Origin: Streptomyces sp. NBC_01142
GTDB lineage: Bacteria > Actinomycetota > Actinomycetes > Streptomycetales > Streptomycetaceae
Direction: 5' to 3'
Length of the DNA: 64,000 nucleotides
Assembly (NCBI RefSeq): GCF_026341125.1
Contig: NZ_JAPEOR010000001.1
Span: forward strand, 310,001-374,000
Under the pieces are notes generated by a model. The model searched no databases and had not been told where the DNA came from. It saw nothing but the letters and a program-made list of their open reading frames with translations. Positions 8,848-16,432 of the stretch are shown one piece after another (the first letter of the stretch is position 1; each line of letters opens with the position of its first letter). The translations under genes were made by a program, and so were the position numbers.

Positions 8848-9879
8848 TTACCCAGGTGGCTCCGAAGGCTTGAACGCCTGCCGGTAGTGGGCGGGGGAGA
8901 CCCCGAGCGTACGGGTGAAGTGGCGGCGCAGATTGGCCGCGCTGCCCAGCCCGCTGCGTTCCCCGATCTGTTCCACGGGCAGCTCGGTGGTCTCCAGCAG
9001 CGACTGCGCGCGTGCCAGACGCTGGTTCAGCAGCCACTGGAGCGGTGTGGTGCCGGTCGCGGCCTGCAGCCGGCGGAAGAAGGTGCGCGGGCTCATCCGG
9101 GCCCGGCGTGCCATGTCATCGACGGTCAGTGGCCGGTGCAGCTGCTCGGTCGCCCACTGGAGCACGGGCCCCAGGCTGTCGTCGTCGGCCGCGGGCACGG
9201 GCAGCTCGATGAACTGGGCCTGTCCGCCGGTGCGATGCGCGGGGACGACGAGCCTGCGGGCCAGCTGGTTGGCGACCTGGGCGCCGAGATCCTGGCGGAC
9301 CAGATGCAGACAGAGGTCGAGGGCGGCGGTGGCGCCCGCGCTGGTCAGGACGTTCCCCTCGTCGGTGTAGAGCACGGAGTCGTCGACGATCACCTCGGGG
9401 TGGCGGGCCGCGAGTTCACGGGTGTGCCCCCAGTGGGCGGTGGCGCGGCGGCCGTCGAGGAGTCCGGCCGCGGCGAGCGCGAAGGCGCCGGTGCACAGGG
9501 AGACCATGCGGGCACCCGAGCAGGCGGCCGCGCGCAGGGCGTCGACGAGCTCGGCCGGCACGTCCTTGCCGCCCTCGACGCAGGCGTCCGGCACGGAGGG
9601 CACGATCACGGTGTCCGCGCCGACGAGGGCGTCGAGGCCATGATCCGTACGGAGTGAGAAGGCGGGGCCCGCCGAGGGGAGGCCGGTCCCGGACGAGGGC
9701 GCACCGGCGGCGGACGAGGGCGTGCCGGTGCCGCAGAGCCTCAGCTCGTACCAGGGGTCGGCGAGGTCCGGGTGCGGGATGCCGAACACCGTGCAGGCGA
9801 TGGAGAGCTCGTACAGCTCCCACAGGGACAGGCCCGTGTCCTCGGTGACAACGGCCACGGCGACGGTTCCTGGACCCAT
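8848..9879 (-). CDS. GlxA-type regulator: DJ-1/PfpI domain plus AraC helix-turn-helix
   Basis: A 343-residue regulator starting at ATG 9879, where an open frame running further upstream loses similarity. Residues 1-200 form a DJ-1/PfpI-like amidotransferase fold. It begins MGPGTVAVAVVTEDTGLSLWELYE and carries VSLCTGAFALAAAGLLDGRRATAHW, the region of the nucleophile elbow in this class. The C-terminal 110 residues hold a double helix-turn-helix (LTVDDMARRARMSPRTFFRRLQ, then PVEQIGERSGLGSAANLRRHF) and the TLGVSPAHYR signature. A Pro/Ser-rich insertion with repeated SS-A-G-P-S lies near residue 60. The gene is divergent from an imine-reductase-like gene with 121 bases between starts, and that gene is its probable target. 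Confidence 0.9.
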   Translation of the reverse strand: MGPGTVAVAVVTEDTGLSLWELYELSIACTVFGIPHPDLADPWYELRLCGTGTPSSAAGAPSSGTGLPSAGPAFSLRTDHGLDALVGADTVIVPSVPDACVEGGKDVPAELVDALRAAACSGARMVSLCTGAFALAAAGLLDGRRATAHWGHTRELAARHPEVIVDDSVLYTDEGNVLTSAGATAALDLCLHLVRQDLGAQVANQLARRLVVPAHRTGGQAQFIELPVPAADDDSLGPVLQWATEQLHRPLTVDDMARRARMSPRTFFRRLQAATGTTPLQWLLNQRLARAQSLLETTELPVEQIGERSGLGSAANLRRHFTRTLGVSPAHYRQAFKPSEPPG

Positions 9880-10000
9880 GCGGAGGAGCGTACGGCAGGA
9901 ATTTTGCGGAGGTGGGCAGTCCTGCCACTGTCGGCCGTTTCCCTCCCCTGCGAACGTGGATCTTGCACAAGGAACCGCTAAAAATGGGGAGTTAACACAT

Positions 10001-10867
10001 ATGAGCCGCGAAACGGTCACAGTCATCGGTCTGGGGCAGATGGGCTCGGCCCTCGCCGGCGCGTTCCTGGCCGCAGGGCACCCGACGACCGTCTGGAACC
10101 GCACGCCCGGCAAGGCGGACGCCCTGGCGGCGAAAGGCGCCACGCGCGCCCAGAGCGTCGCCGAGGCCGTCGAGGCCGGCGAGCTCGTGGTCGTCTGCGT
10201 CCTGGACTACGCCGCCGTACACGAGCTCCTCGACCCTGCTGCCGCCTCGCTCGACGGCAGGGTCCTGGTGAACCTCACCTCCGGTTCCCCGGAGCAGGCC
10301 CGCGAGACGGCCGCCTGGGCCGCCGGACAGGGCGCCCGCTACCTCGACGGCGGCATCATGTCGACGCCGCCCGGCGTCGGGAACCCGGCGAGCATGATTC
10401 TCTACAGCGGTTCGTCCGAGGCGCTGGCGACGCACCGGGAGGCTCTGACTGCGCTGGGTGACCCGGTCGACCTGGGCGAGGACGCAGGGCTGGCCTCGCT
10501 GTACGACACGGGGCTGCTCGGCCTGATGTGGTCGGTGTTCGGCGGCTGGCTGCACGCCACGGCGCTGGTCGGCGCGGACGGGGTGGCCGCGAGCACGTTC
10601 GCGCCGCTCGCGATCCGCTGGCTGACGGCCGTGGCCGGCTTCATGGACACCTACGCGGGGCAGATCGACGCCGGTCACTACCCGGGCGACGACGCCACCA
10701 TCGACGTACAGCTGGTGGCGGTCGAGCATCTGCTGCACGCGGGCCGGGACCGCGGGATCGACGGCCGGCTGCCCGAGCTGCACCGGGAGTTGATGGCGCG
10801 CGCGGTCGCGGACGGTCATGGCGGGGACAGCTACGCCCGCCTGATCGAGGCCTTCCGCAAGGGCTGA
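10001..10867 (+). CDS. NAD(P)-dependent imine-reductase-like dehydrogenase
   Basis: A 288-residue beta-hydroxyacid-dehydrogenase/imine-reductase family protein. The start is the ATG at 10001; the longer open frame upstream overlaps the divergent regulator. The nucleotide-binding motif GLGQMG is at residues 10-15 and is followed by GHPTTVWNRTPGKADAL, whose Asn-Arg-Thr pattern suggests NADPH. The C-terminal half (residues 165-288) is the all-helical dimerisation domain typical of imine reductases, with DTGLLGLMWSVFGGWLHATALV. Members reduce cyclic imines; the natural substrate in Streptomyces is usually unknown. Three copies of a 13-base repeat, each containing an in-frame-like TGA, span the stop codon. 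A strong hairpin follows 48 bases later. Confidence 0.88.
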   Translation: MSRETVTVIGLGQMGSALAGAFLAAGHPTTVWNRTPGKADALAAKGATRAQSVAEAVEAGELVVVCVLDYAAVHELLDPAAASLDGRVLVNLTSGSPEQARETAAWAAGQGARYLDGGIMSTPPGVGNPASMILYSGSSEALATHREALTALGDPVDLGEDAGLASLYDTGLLGLMWSVFGGWLHATALVGADGVAASTFAPLAIRWLTAVAGFMDTYAGQIDAGHYPGDDATIDVQLVAVEHLLHAGRDRGIDGRLPELHRELMARAVADGHGGDSYARLIEAFRKG

Positions 10868-10893
10868 CCGCAAGGGCTGACCGCAGGGGCTGA
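10855..10893 (+). repeat. Three tandem 13-bp copies across a stop codon
   Basis: CCGCAAGGGCTGA occurs at 10855-10867, where it includes the last codons and the stop of the dehydrogenase gene, again at 10868-10880, and once more with one change at 10881-10893. It is a local duplication of the gene end. Confidence 0.85.
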
Positions 10894-10914
10894 GGCGCAC
10901 ACGGCACGTTGCGC

Positions 10915-10956
10915 GGAAGGGCCGTCGCTCCCGGGCGTGGGAGCGATGGCCCTTCC
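10915..10956 (+). terminator. Bidirectional hairpin terminator
   Basis: An 18-bp stem (10915-10932 with 10939-10956; one G-U pair) and a 6-base loop. It lies between the end of the dehydrogenase gene and the end of the opposing NlpC/P60 gene, so it can serve both. Confidence 0.88.
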
Positions 10957-11000
10957 GTATGCGTCACGCGTCCGCGGGCCGGCGTGCGCCCGCAGGTCGA

Positions 11001-11822
11001 TCAGAGAACGCGGACCGCACCGCTCGCCGGGTAGCCCGACAGGTCCTGGATGACGACGCCCTTGCCCGGGTTGGCGGCGTCGAGGTACTGACCGTCACCG
11101 ATGTAGACACCGGTGTGGTACGCGGAACCGGCGCCGCCCCAGTAGAGGATGTCACCGACCTGGAGGTTGGAGGTGCCCACCTGGGTGCCGGCCAGCGACT
11201 GGTCCTGCGAGACGCGCGGGAGGTCGACGCCGACCGTGCGGAACGCGGCCTGGACGAGGCTGGAGCAGTCCCAGGAGTTGGGCCCGGTGGCGCCCATGAC
11301 GTAGGCGTCGCCCAGCTGCGCCTTGAGGAAGGCGACGACGCTCGCGGCGGAGCCGGTCGCCGGGGCGGAGCTGGAGGAGTCGGCAGAGCTGTCGGAGCCC
11401 GCGCTGTAGCCGGAGAGCGTCGTGCGCTCGGTGTCGCGGGAGGCGCGCTCCTTGGCCTCAGCCTCGGCGCGCTCCTTGGCCTCGGCCTTCTCCTTGGCCT
11501 CGGCCTCGCGGACCGCCTCGGCCTTGGCCTTCTTGGCGACCTTCGCGGCCTTGGCGGCCGCGGCGTTCTCCTGGGCCTGCAGCTCGAGGTCGAGCGCGAC
11601 CTGCTGGGTGGCCTCGGCGGACTGGGCGACGGTGGTGGAGAGACCGGACGTCAGGGTGGGCATCTCAATGGTCTCGGTCACCGGATCGGCTATCGCCGGC
11701 CCGGCGGCTCCGGCCACCGCGATGGTGCTGAGGACGCCACCGGCAACTCCGGCCCGCAGCGCGAGCTTCGAAGCGCTGCGGCGGGGCTTCCGGTGGCTGG
11801 GTATGTGAGCGGTGTGGGACAT
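11001..11822 (-). CDS. Secreted NlpC/P60 cell-wall hydrolase
   Basis: A 273-residue peptidoglycan endopeptidase. From ATG 11822 it begins with a basic n-region (HRKPRRSASK), a hydrophobic core and an ALA-like cleavage region at about residue 45, so it is exported. Residues 60-150 form an Ala/Lys/Glu-rich coiled coil. The C-terminal 110 residues are the NlpC/P60 domain with the catalytic Cys in SWDCSSLVQAAF, the His in AYHTGVYIG and a third polar residue downstream. It cleaves D-gamma-glutamyl-diaminopimelate type bonds during growth or sporulation. The reading frame stays open a further 50 codons upstream to a GTG at 11972 with a GGAAAG site in front, which makes the true start uncertain. That longer form would bury the signal peptide, so the shorter start is preferred. 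Confidence 0.85.
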   Translation of the reverse strand: MSHTAHIPSHRKPRRSASKLALRAGVAGGVLSTIAVAGAAGPAIADPVTETIEMPTLTSGLSTTVAQSAEATQQVALDLELQAQENAAAAKAAKVAKKAKAEAVREAEAKEKAEAKERAEAEAKERASRDTERTTLSGYSAGSDSSADSSSSAPATGSAASVVAFLKAQLGDAYVMGATGPNSWDCSSLVQAAFRTVGVDLPRVSQDQSLAGTQVGTSNLQVGDILYWGGAGSAYHTGVYIGDGQYLDAANPGKGVVIQDLSGYPASGAVRVL

Positions 11823-12059
11823 GAGGACAACCGCTATCAGGGCCTCACGGTTCCCTTCAAGAAACGTGGCTTGCGCCACAGTTGTGTGCGGAAGCTTTGA
11901 ATCCGCCTTCTCTGCGCCCTTATTGACGCCGTAACGGGCAAAACGGGCAGCCTTGATCACGGCTGTGGTCACGGACTTTCCGTAAAAGGTCCGAATTGCC
12001 TGGCGCTTACCACCCCTTCACACCGATGGCCAAGCCCGCTTTCGCCGACACCGTGAGAG

Positions 12060-12075
12060 CGTGATGCAGGTCACA
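12060..12075. promoter_or_regulatory. CRP-like palindrome
   Basis: The sequence CGTGATGCAGGTCACA matches TGTGA-N6-TCACA at 9 of 10 half-site bases and fits the Streptomyces Crp consensus GTG-N6-GNCAC exactly. The core TGATGCAGGTCACA recurs unchanged at 41953-41966 ahead of the CHRD gene. It is about 240 bases upstream of the NlpC/P60 start and 440 bases upstream of nuoA, so the first is the likelier target. Confidence 0.55.
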
Positions 12076-12418
12076 GAGTGATCAACGTTCGGCGGCTCGG
12101 CGGCTCGTGAATCCATGCACGCGTCCACGCGCATCCGCGCCGTCCCCCCGGCCGGGTGACGAGCGGTCCACTATCACCCGTTGCGGTCCATCGCCAATTT
12201 GCCCCTGCGTGCCACTACTTGGTAGGGCATCACGCCCCCGACCAGCGGTAACACCTCCAGATGTCACGTCTGGTGATCGCTCGTGCGCTTCGCGTACAAA
12301 GATCACTGCTCATCCGACTTCATGATCGTTCGCCTGGTGGTGGAGATCACAAAGCCGTTGTCGTACCCCGTGTCGCAGATCACAGACCGGCAGGCATAGG
12401 ATGCGGAGCAGTCGGGCT

Positions 12419-12434
12419 TGTGAACTGCCTCACA
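12419..12434. promoter_or_regulatory. Rex operator upstream of nuoA
   Basis: TGTGAACTGCCTCACA matches the Rex operator consensus TGTGAAC-N3-TTCACA at all but one fixed base. It ends 81 bases before the nuoA start. Rex is the NADH/NAD+-sensing repressor of Streptomyces and is known to act on the nuo operon in S. coelicolor, so this site would couple complex I expression to the cell's redox state. A possible -10 hexamer (TAGGAT, 12397-12402) lies just upstream, so the operator would sit at or just after the transcription start. Confidence 0.75.
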
Positions 12435-12514
12435 TATGCATGATCTTCGCGAGGCGGCGAGGCGCATGCCCGGTGCGGTCCAACGGTCAAGGACGACTGG
12501 AAGGAGCGAGGAGG

Positions 12515-12874
12515 GTGAATGCTTACGCGCCCATCCTTGTGCTCGGCGCCCTCGGGGCAGGGTTTGCGATCTTCTCCGTGGTCATGGCCACGCTTATCGG
12601 CCCCAAGCGGTACAACCGGGCAAAACTAGAGGCATACGAGTGCGGGATCGAACCCACTCCCACGCCGGCCGGAGGCGGCCGCTTTCCCATCAAGTACTAC
12701 CTGACGGCGATGCTCTTCATCGTCTTCGACATCGAGATCGTCTTCCTCTACCCCTGGGCGGTCACCTTCGACGCCCTGGGGCTTTTCGGGCTCGTGGAGA
12801 TGCTGCTCTTCGTGCTCACCGTCTTCGTCGCCTACGCGTATGTGTGGCGGCGCGGCGGCCTGGAATGGGACTGA
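12515..12874 (+). CDS. nuoA: NADH-quinone oxidoreductase subunit A
   Basis: First gene of the main complex I operon. From the GTG at 12515, preceded by a GGAGCGAGGAGG ribosome site, it encodes 119 residues, the usual NuoA length. Three membrane helices are visible. The conserved loop YECGIEPTPTPAGGGRFPIKYYLTAMLFIVFDIEIVFLYPW contains the cysteine and acidic residues characteristic of this subunit at the hinge between the membrane and peripheral arms. It is followed 18 bases later by nuoB. Confidence 0.96.
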   Translation: MNAYAPILVLGALGAGFAIFSVVMATLIGPKRYNRAKLEAYECGIEPTPTPAGGGRFPIKYYLTAMLFIVFDIEIVFLYPWAVTFDALGLFGLVEMLLFVLTVFVAYAYVWRRGGLEWD

Positions 12875-12892
12875 GGGCTGAGGAGCACACCA

Positions 12893-13447
12893 ATGGGAAT
12901 CGAAGAGAAGCTGCCGAGCGGTTTTCTGCTGACCACCGTCGAACAGGCCTCGGGCTGGGTGCGCAAGTCATCCGTCTTCCCGGCCACGTTCGGTCTGGCC
13001 TGCTGCGCCATCGAGATGATGACGACCGGCGCCGGCCGTTACGACCTGGCGCGCTTCGGCATGGAGGTCTTCCGCGGCTCGCCGCGCCAGGCCGACCTGA
13101 TGATCGTCGCCGGGCGGGTCAGCCAGAAGATGGCGCCGGTCCTGCGGCAGGTCTATGACCAGATGCCCAACCCCAAGTGGGTAATTTCCATGGGTGTTTG
13201 TGCGTCATCGGGTGGAATGTTCAACAATTATGCGATTGTGCAGGGCGTTGACCACATTGTTCCTGTTGACATCTATTTGCCAGGCTGCCCGCCGCGTCCC
13301 GAGATGCTGATGGACGCGATTCTCAAGCTCCACCAGAAGATCCAGACCTCCAAGCTCGGGGTCAATGCGGAGGAAGCGGCCCGCGAGGCGGAGGAGGCGG
13401 CCCTCAAGGCGCTCCCCACCATCGAGATGAAGGGGCTGCTCCGGTGA
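12893..13447 (+). CDS. nuoB: NADH-quinone oxidoreductase subunit B
   Basis: A 184-residue peripheral-arm subunit that carries the terminal iron-sulfur cluster N2, which passes electrons to quinone. Cluster ligands are visible as the adjacent pair C37-C38 ([10 protein letters not shown]), C103 ([10 protein letters not shown]) and C132 (PGCPPRPE). The last 30 residues are an Ala/Glu-rich helix beyond the conserved core. It ends in a 4-base overlap with nuoC. A paralogue with an extra cysteine near C112 is encoded at 62026. Confidence 0.97.
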   Translation: MGIEEKLPSGFLLTTVEQASGWVRKSSVFPATFGLACCAIEMMTTGAGRYDLARFGMEVFRGSPRQADLMIVAGRVSQKMAPVLRQVYDQMPNPKWVISMGVCASSGGMFNNYAIVQGVDHIVPVDIYLPGCPPRPEMLMDAILKLHQKIQTSKLGVNAEEAAREAEEAALKALPTIEMKGLLR

Positions 13448-14178
13448 ACGAGACCAATGAGCCGAACCCCGACAGGGAAGTGGGCGCGCAGAACCTGCCG
13501 GGGCAGCGCGGCGAGCACGGCGAGGAGGTCCGCGTCCAGCTCGGCATGTTCGGCGCCAGCAACGGCGGCGACACCTCGGGGTACGGCGGCCTCGTCCGCT
13601 CCGTACGTCTCCCGGGCCCGGCCACCCGCCCCTACGGCGGCTACTTCGACGAGATCGCCGACGAGCTCGAAGGCGCGCTGGAGGAACAGGGACTCGTCCC
13701 CGAGAACGCCATCGAGAAGACGGTCGTCGACCGCGGCGAACTCACCTTCCACATCGCGCGCGAGCACCTGCTGACCGTGGCGCAGACCCTGCGGGACGAC
13801 CCCGCCCTGCGCTTCGAGCTCTGTACGGGCGTCAGCGGCGTCCACTTCCTCGAGGACAAGGGCCGCGAGCTGCACGCCGTCTACCACCTGCGCTCGCTCA
13901 CCCACGGCCGGCTGCTCCGCCTCGAGGTCTCCGCCCCGGACAGTGACCCGCACGTCCCGTCCCTGGTCGCGGTCTACCCGACCAACGACTGGCACGAGCG
14001 CGAGACGTACGACTTCTTCGGGCTCGTCTTCGACGGCCACCCCGCCCTGACCCGGATCATGATGCCGGACGACTGGCAGGGCTTCCCGCAGCGCAAGGAC
14101 TATCCCCTCGGCGGAATCGCCGTCGAGTACAAGGGCGCCCAGATCCCGGCTCCGGACCAGCGGAGGTCGTACTCGTGA
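13444..14178 (+). CDS. nuoC: NADH-quinone oxidoreductase subunit C
   Basis: A 244-residue peripheral subunit (30 kDa type). The conserved C-terminal signature [40 protein letters not shown] is complete. The first 60 residues are a hydrophilic, poorly conserved extension. It starts with GTG overlapping the end of nuoB by four bases, and its own end overlaps nuoD by four. It stands as a separate gene rather than fused to nuoD, as in most actinobacteria. Confidence 0.97.
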   Translation: MNETNEPNPDREVGAQNLPGQRGEHGEEVRVQLGMFGASNGGDTSGYGGLVRSVRLPGPATRPYGGYFDEIADELEGALEEQGLVPENAIEKTVVDRGELTFHIAREHLLTVAQTLRDDPALRFELCTGVSGVHFLEDKGRELHAVYHLRSLTHGRLLRLEVSAPDSDPHVPSLVAVYPTNDWHERETYDFFGLVFDGHPALTRIMMPDDWQGFPQRKDYPLGGIAVEYKGAQIPAPDQRRSYS

Positions 14179-15548
14179 GCACTTCACACTCCCGCCCGTC
14201 TCCCGGCCACCACCCCTCGACGAGTCCCTTCGGGACACCGGCCGACGCACGCGAGACCACCGAGGGGACTGTATATACAGTCACCGGCGGCGACTGGGAC
14301 GAGGTCGTCCAGTCCGCGGCCAAGGCCGACGACGAGCGGATCGTCGTCAACATGGGCCCGCAGCACCCGTCCACGCACGGCGTGCTCCGGCTGATCCTGG
14401 AGATCGACGGCGAGACGGTCACCGAGGCCCGCTGCGGCATCGGCTATCTGCACACCGGCATCGAGAAGAACCTCGAGTACCGGACCTGGACGCAGGGCAC
14501 CACCTTCGTCACGCGCATGGATTACCTCACCTCGTTCTACAACGAGACGGCGTACTGCCTGGGCGTGGAGAAACTGCTCGGTATCACCGACCAGGTCCCG
14601 GACCGGGCGTCGATCATCCGCGTGCTGCTGATGGAGCTCAACCGGCTCTCCTCCCATCTGGTGTGCATTGCCACCGGCGGTATGGAGCTCGGCGCCACCA
14701 CGATCATGATCTACGGGTTCCGGGACCGCGAAATGATCCTGGATCTGTACGAGCTGATCACCGGCCTGCGGATGAACCACGCGTTCATCCGGCCCGGGGG
14801 ACTCGCCCAGGACCTGCCGCCCGGCGCGGTCGACGCGATGCGCGAGTTCGTCAAGAAGATGAGCAAGAACCTGCCGGAGTACGACAAGCTCGCCACCGGC
14901 AATCCCATCTTCAAGGCCCGTATGCAGGACGTCGGCTATCTCGATCTGACCGGCTGCATGGCGCTGGGCGCGACGGGGCCGATCCTGCGCGCCGCGGGCC
15001 TCGCCCACGATCTGCGCAAGACCGACCCGTACTGCGGATACGAGAACTACGAGTTCGACGTACCGACCGCCGACAGCTGCGACGCGTACGGCCGCTTCCT
15101 GATCCGCCTGGAGGAGATGCGGCAGTCGCTGCGCATCGTCGAGCAGTGCCTGGACCGCCTTGAGCCGGGTCCGGTGATGGTCGCGGACAAGAAGATCGCC
15201 TGGCCCGCGCAGCTCGCGCTGGGTCCCGACGGTCTCGGCAACTCCCTCGACCACATCAAGAAGATCATGGGCACCTCCATGGAGGCCCTGATCCACCACT
15301 TCAAGCTGGTGACCGAGGGCTTCCGGGTTCCGCCCGGACAGGCGTACGCCGCAGTCGAGTCGCCCAAGGGCGAGCTCGGCGTGCACGTCGTCTCGGACGG
15401 GGGCACCCGTCCCTACCGGGTCCACTTCCGCGACCCGTCCTTCACCAATCTGCAGGCCATGGCGGCGATGTGCGAGGGCGGCCAGGTCGCCGACGTCATC
15501 GTTGCCGTCGCGTCCATCGACCCCGTGATGGGAGGCGTCGACCGGTGA
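14175..15548 (+). CDS. nuoD: NADH-quinone oxidoreductase subunit D
   Basis: The 457-residue 49-kDa subunit, which forms the quinone site with NuoB. The conserved core begins at about residue 57 ([15 protein letters not shown]) and ends with [10 protein letters not shown] ... DPVMGGVDR. The first 22 residues ([19 protein letters not shown]) are not part of the family. They are encoded by a copy of a repeat that is also present in the 3' part of nuoE. Start GTG overlaps the nuoC stop; the last bases overlap the nuoE start (GTGA). Confidence 0.96.
   Translation: MSTSHSRPSPGHHPSTSPFGTPADARETTEGTVYTVTGGDWDEVVQSAAKADDERIVVNMGPQHPSTHGVLRLILEIDGETVTEARCGIGYLHTGIEKNLEYRTWTQGTTFVTRMDYLTSFYNETAYCLGVEKLLGITDQVPDRASIIRVLLMELNRLSSHLVCIATGGMELGATTIMIYGFRDREMILDLYELITGLRMNHAFIRPGGLAQDLPPGAVDAMREFVKKMSKNLPEYDKLATGNPIFKARMQDVGYLDLTGCMALGATGPILRAAGLAHDLRKTDPYCGYENYEFDVPTADSCDAYGRFLIRLEEMRQSLRIVEQCLDRLEPGPVMVADKKIAWPAQLALGPDGLGNSLDHIKKIMGTSMEALIHHFKLVTEGFRVPPGQAYAAVESPKGELGVHVVSDGGTRPYRVHFRDPSFTNLQAMAAMCEGGQVADVIVAVASIDPVMGGVDR
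14181..14240 (+). repeat. In-frame repeat copy 1 (nuoD 5' end)
   Basis: This 60-base stretch aligns to 16301-16360 in nuoE at 50 of 60 positions without gaps and in the same reading frame. It contains the small palindrome GTCCCTTCGGGAC (14224-14236). It encodes the extra N-terminal residues of NuoD. Confidence 0.8.
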
Positions 15549-16432
15549 CAGACGTCAGCTTGGGGATGCCGCAGCTCCCCGCCCCCGACTATCCGGCGGA
15601 CGTACGCGCCCGGCTCGAAGCGGACGCGAGGGAAGTGATCGCCCGCTACCCGGACTCGCGGTCCGCGCTACTGCCTCTGCTGCACCTGGTGCAGTCCGAG
15701 GAGGGGCACGTCACCCGTACCGGCATCCGCTTCTGTGCCGAGGTGCTGGGCCTGACGACCGCCGAGGTCACCGCGGTGTCCACCTTCTACTCGATGTACC
15801 GGCGCAAGCCGTCGGGCGACTACCAGGTCGGCGTGTGCACCAACACGCTGTGCGCGGTGATGGGCGGCGACGCCATCTTCGAGGAGCTCAAGGAGCACCT
15901 CGGCGTCGGCAACAACGAGACGACCGAGGACGGCAAGGTCACCCTCGAGCACATCGAGTGCAACGCGGCCTGCGACTTCGCGCCGGTGGTGATGGTCAAC
16001 TGGGAGTTCTTCGACAACCAGACGCCCGAGACCGCCAAGCAGCTGGTGAACGACCTGCGGGCGGGCCGGGAAGTCTCGCCCACCCGCGGGGCGCCCCTGT
16101 GCACCTACAAGGAGTCCGCCCGCATCCTGGCCGGCTTCCCCGACGAGCGCCCCGGCGCGGTCGAGGCGACCGGCGGCGCGGGTCCCGCCTCGCTGGTGGG
16201 CCTGCTGCTCGCCAAGGGCGAGTTGTCGGCCGCCCGGGTGGTCTCCCCGCGCGGCGAGGCCCCGCACGACGCACCGCCCCAGCCCGGTTCCGAGCACGTC
16301 AGCTCGCATTCCCACCCGTCGCCCGACCACCACCCCTCAACGAGTCCCTCCGGGACGCCGAATACCACGCAGCAGACATCGGCCTCCGACCCTGCCCACC
16401 CGGCCGGACCCGCAGCCGAGGAGGGGGAGTGA
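15545..16432 (+). CDS. nuoE: NADH-quinone oxidoreductase subunit E
   Basis: A 295-residue 24-kDa-type subunit carrying the [2Fe-2S] cluster N1a. The four ligands are visible as C98 and C103 (VCTNTLC) and C139 and C143 (IECNAAC). The conserved domain covers residues 15-160. The remaining third is a low-complexity tail with a segment ([19 protein letters not shown]) that duplicates the extra N terminus of NuoD. The start GTG overlaps the nuoD stop, and the stop TGA shares a base with the nuoF ATG. Confidence 0.95.
   Translation: MTDVSLGMPQLPAPDYPADVRARLEADAREVIARYPDSRSALLPLLHLVQSEEGHVTRTGIRFCAEVLGLTTAEVTAVSTFYSMYRRKPSGDYQVGVCTNTLCAVMGGDAIFEELKEHLGVGNNETTEDGKVTLEHIECNAACDFAPVVMVNWEFFDNQTPETAKQLVNDLRAGREVSPTRGAPLCTYKESARILAGFPDERPGAVEATGGAGPASLVGLLLAKGELSAARVVSPRGEAPHDAPPQPGSEHVSSHSHPSPDHHPSTSPSGTPNTTQQTSASDPAHPAGPAAEEGE
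16301..16360 (+). repeat. In-frame repeat copy 2 (nuoE 3' part)
   Basis: Partner of 14181-14240: the same 60-base unit, 50 of 60 bases identical and in the same frame, with the small palindromic core GTCCCTCCGGGAC at 16344-16356. Confidence 0.8.

Larger units (their letters stand above)
11823..12514. other. 692-bp divergent intergenic region between the NlpC/P60 gene and nuoA
   Basis: No gene is convincing here, although on the minus strand a 50-codon open extension of the NlpC/P60 frame lies at 11823-11972. The region holds a CRP-like palindrome near 12060, a weaker inverted repeat CCAGA-N7-TCTGG at 12257-12273, and a Rex-type operator at 12419-12434. The segment 12160-12430 contains several TGATC/GATCAC motifs. 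Promoters for both the secreted hydrolase and the nuo operon must lie here. Confidence 0.6.

Noticed and set aside
11823..12060. c-di-AMP (ydaO) riboswitch ahead of the NlpC/P60 gene
   Set aside because: Such riboswitches precede some Streptomyces wall-hydrolase genes. The hallmark GGGGAACC ... GGGUGAAUC segments could not be found on the minus strand in the leader.
14268..14283. LexA-like palindrome CTGTATATACAG in nuoD
   Set aside because: The spacing between CTG and CAG is six bases rather than ten, Streptomyces LexA uses a different motif, and it lies inside a coding region.
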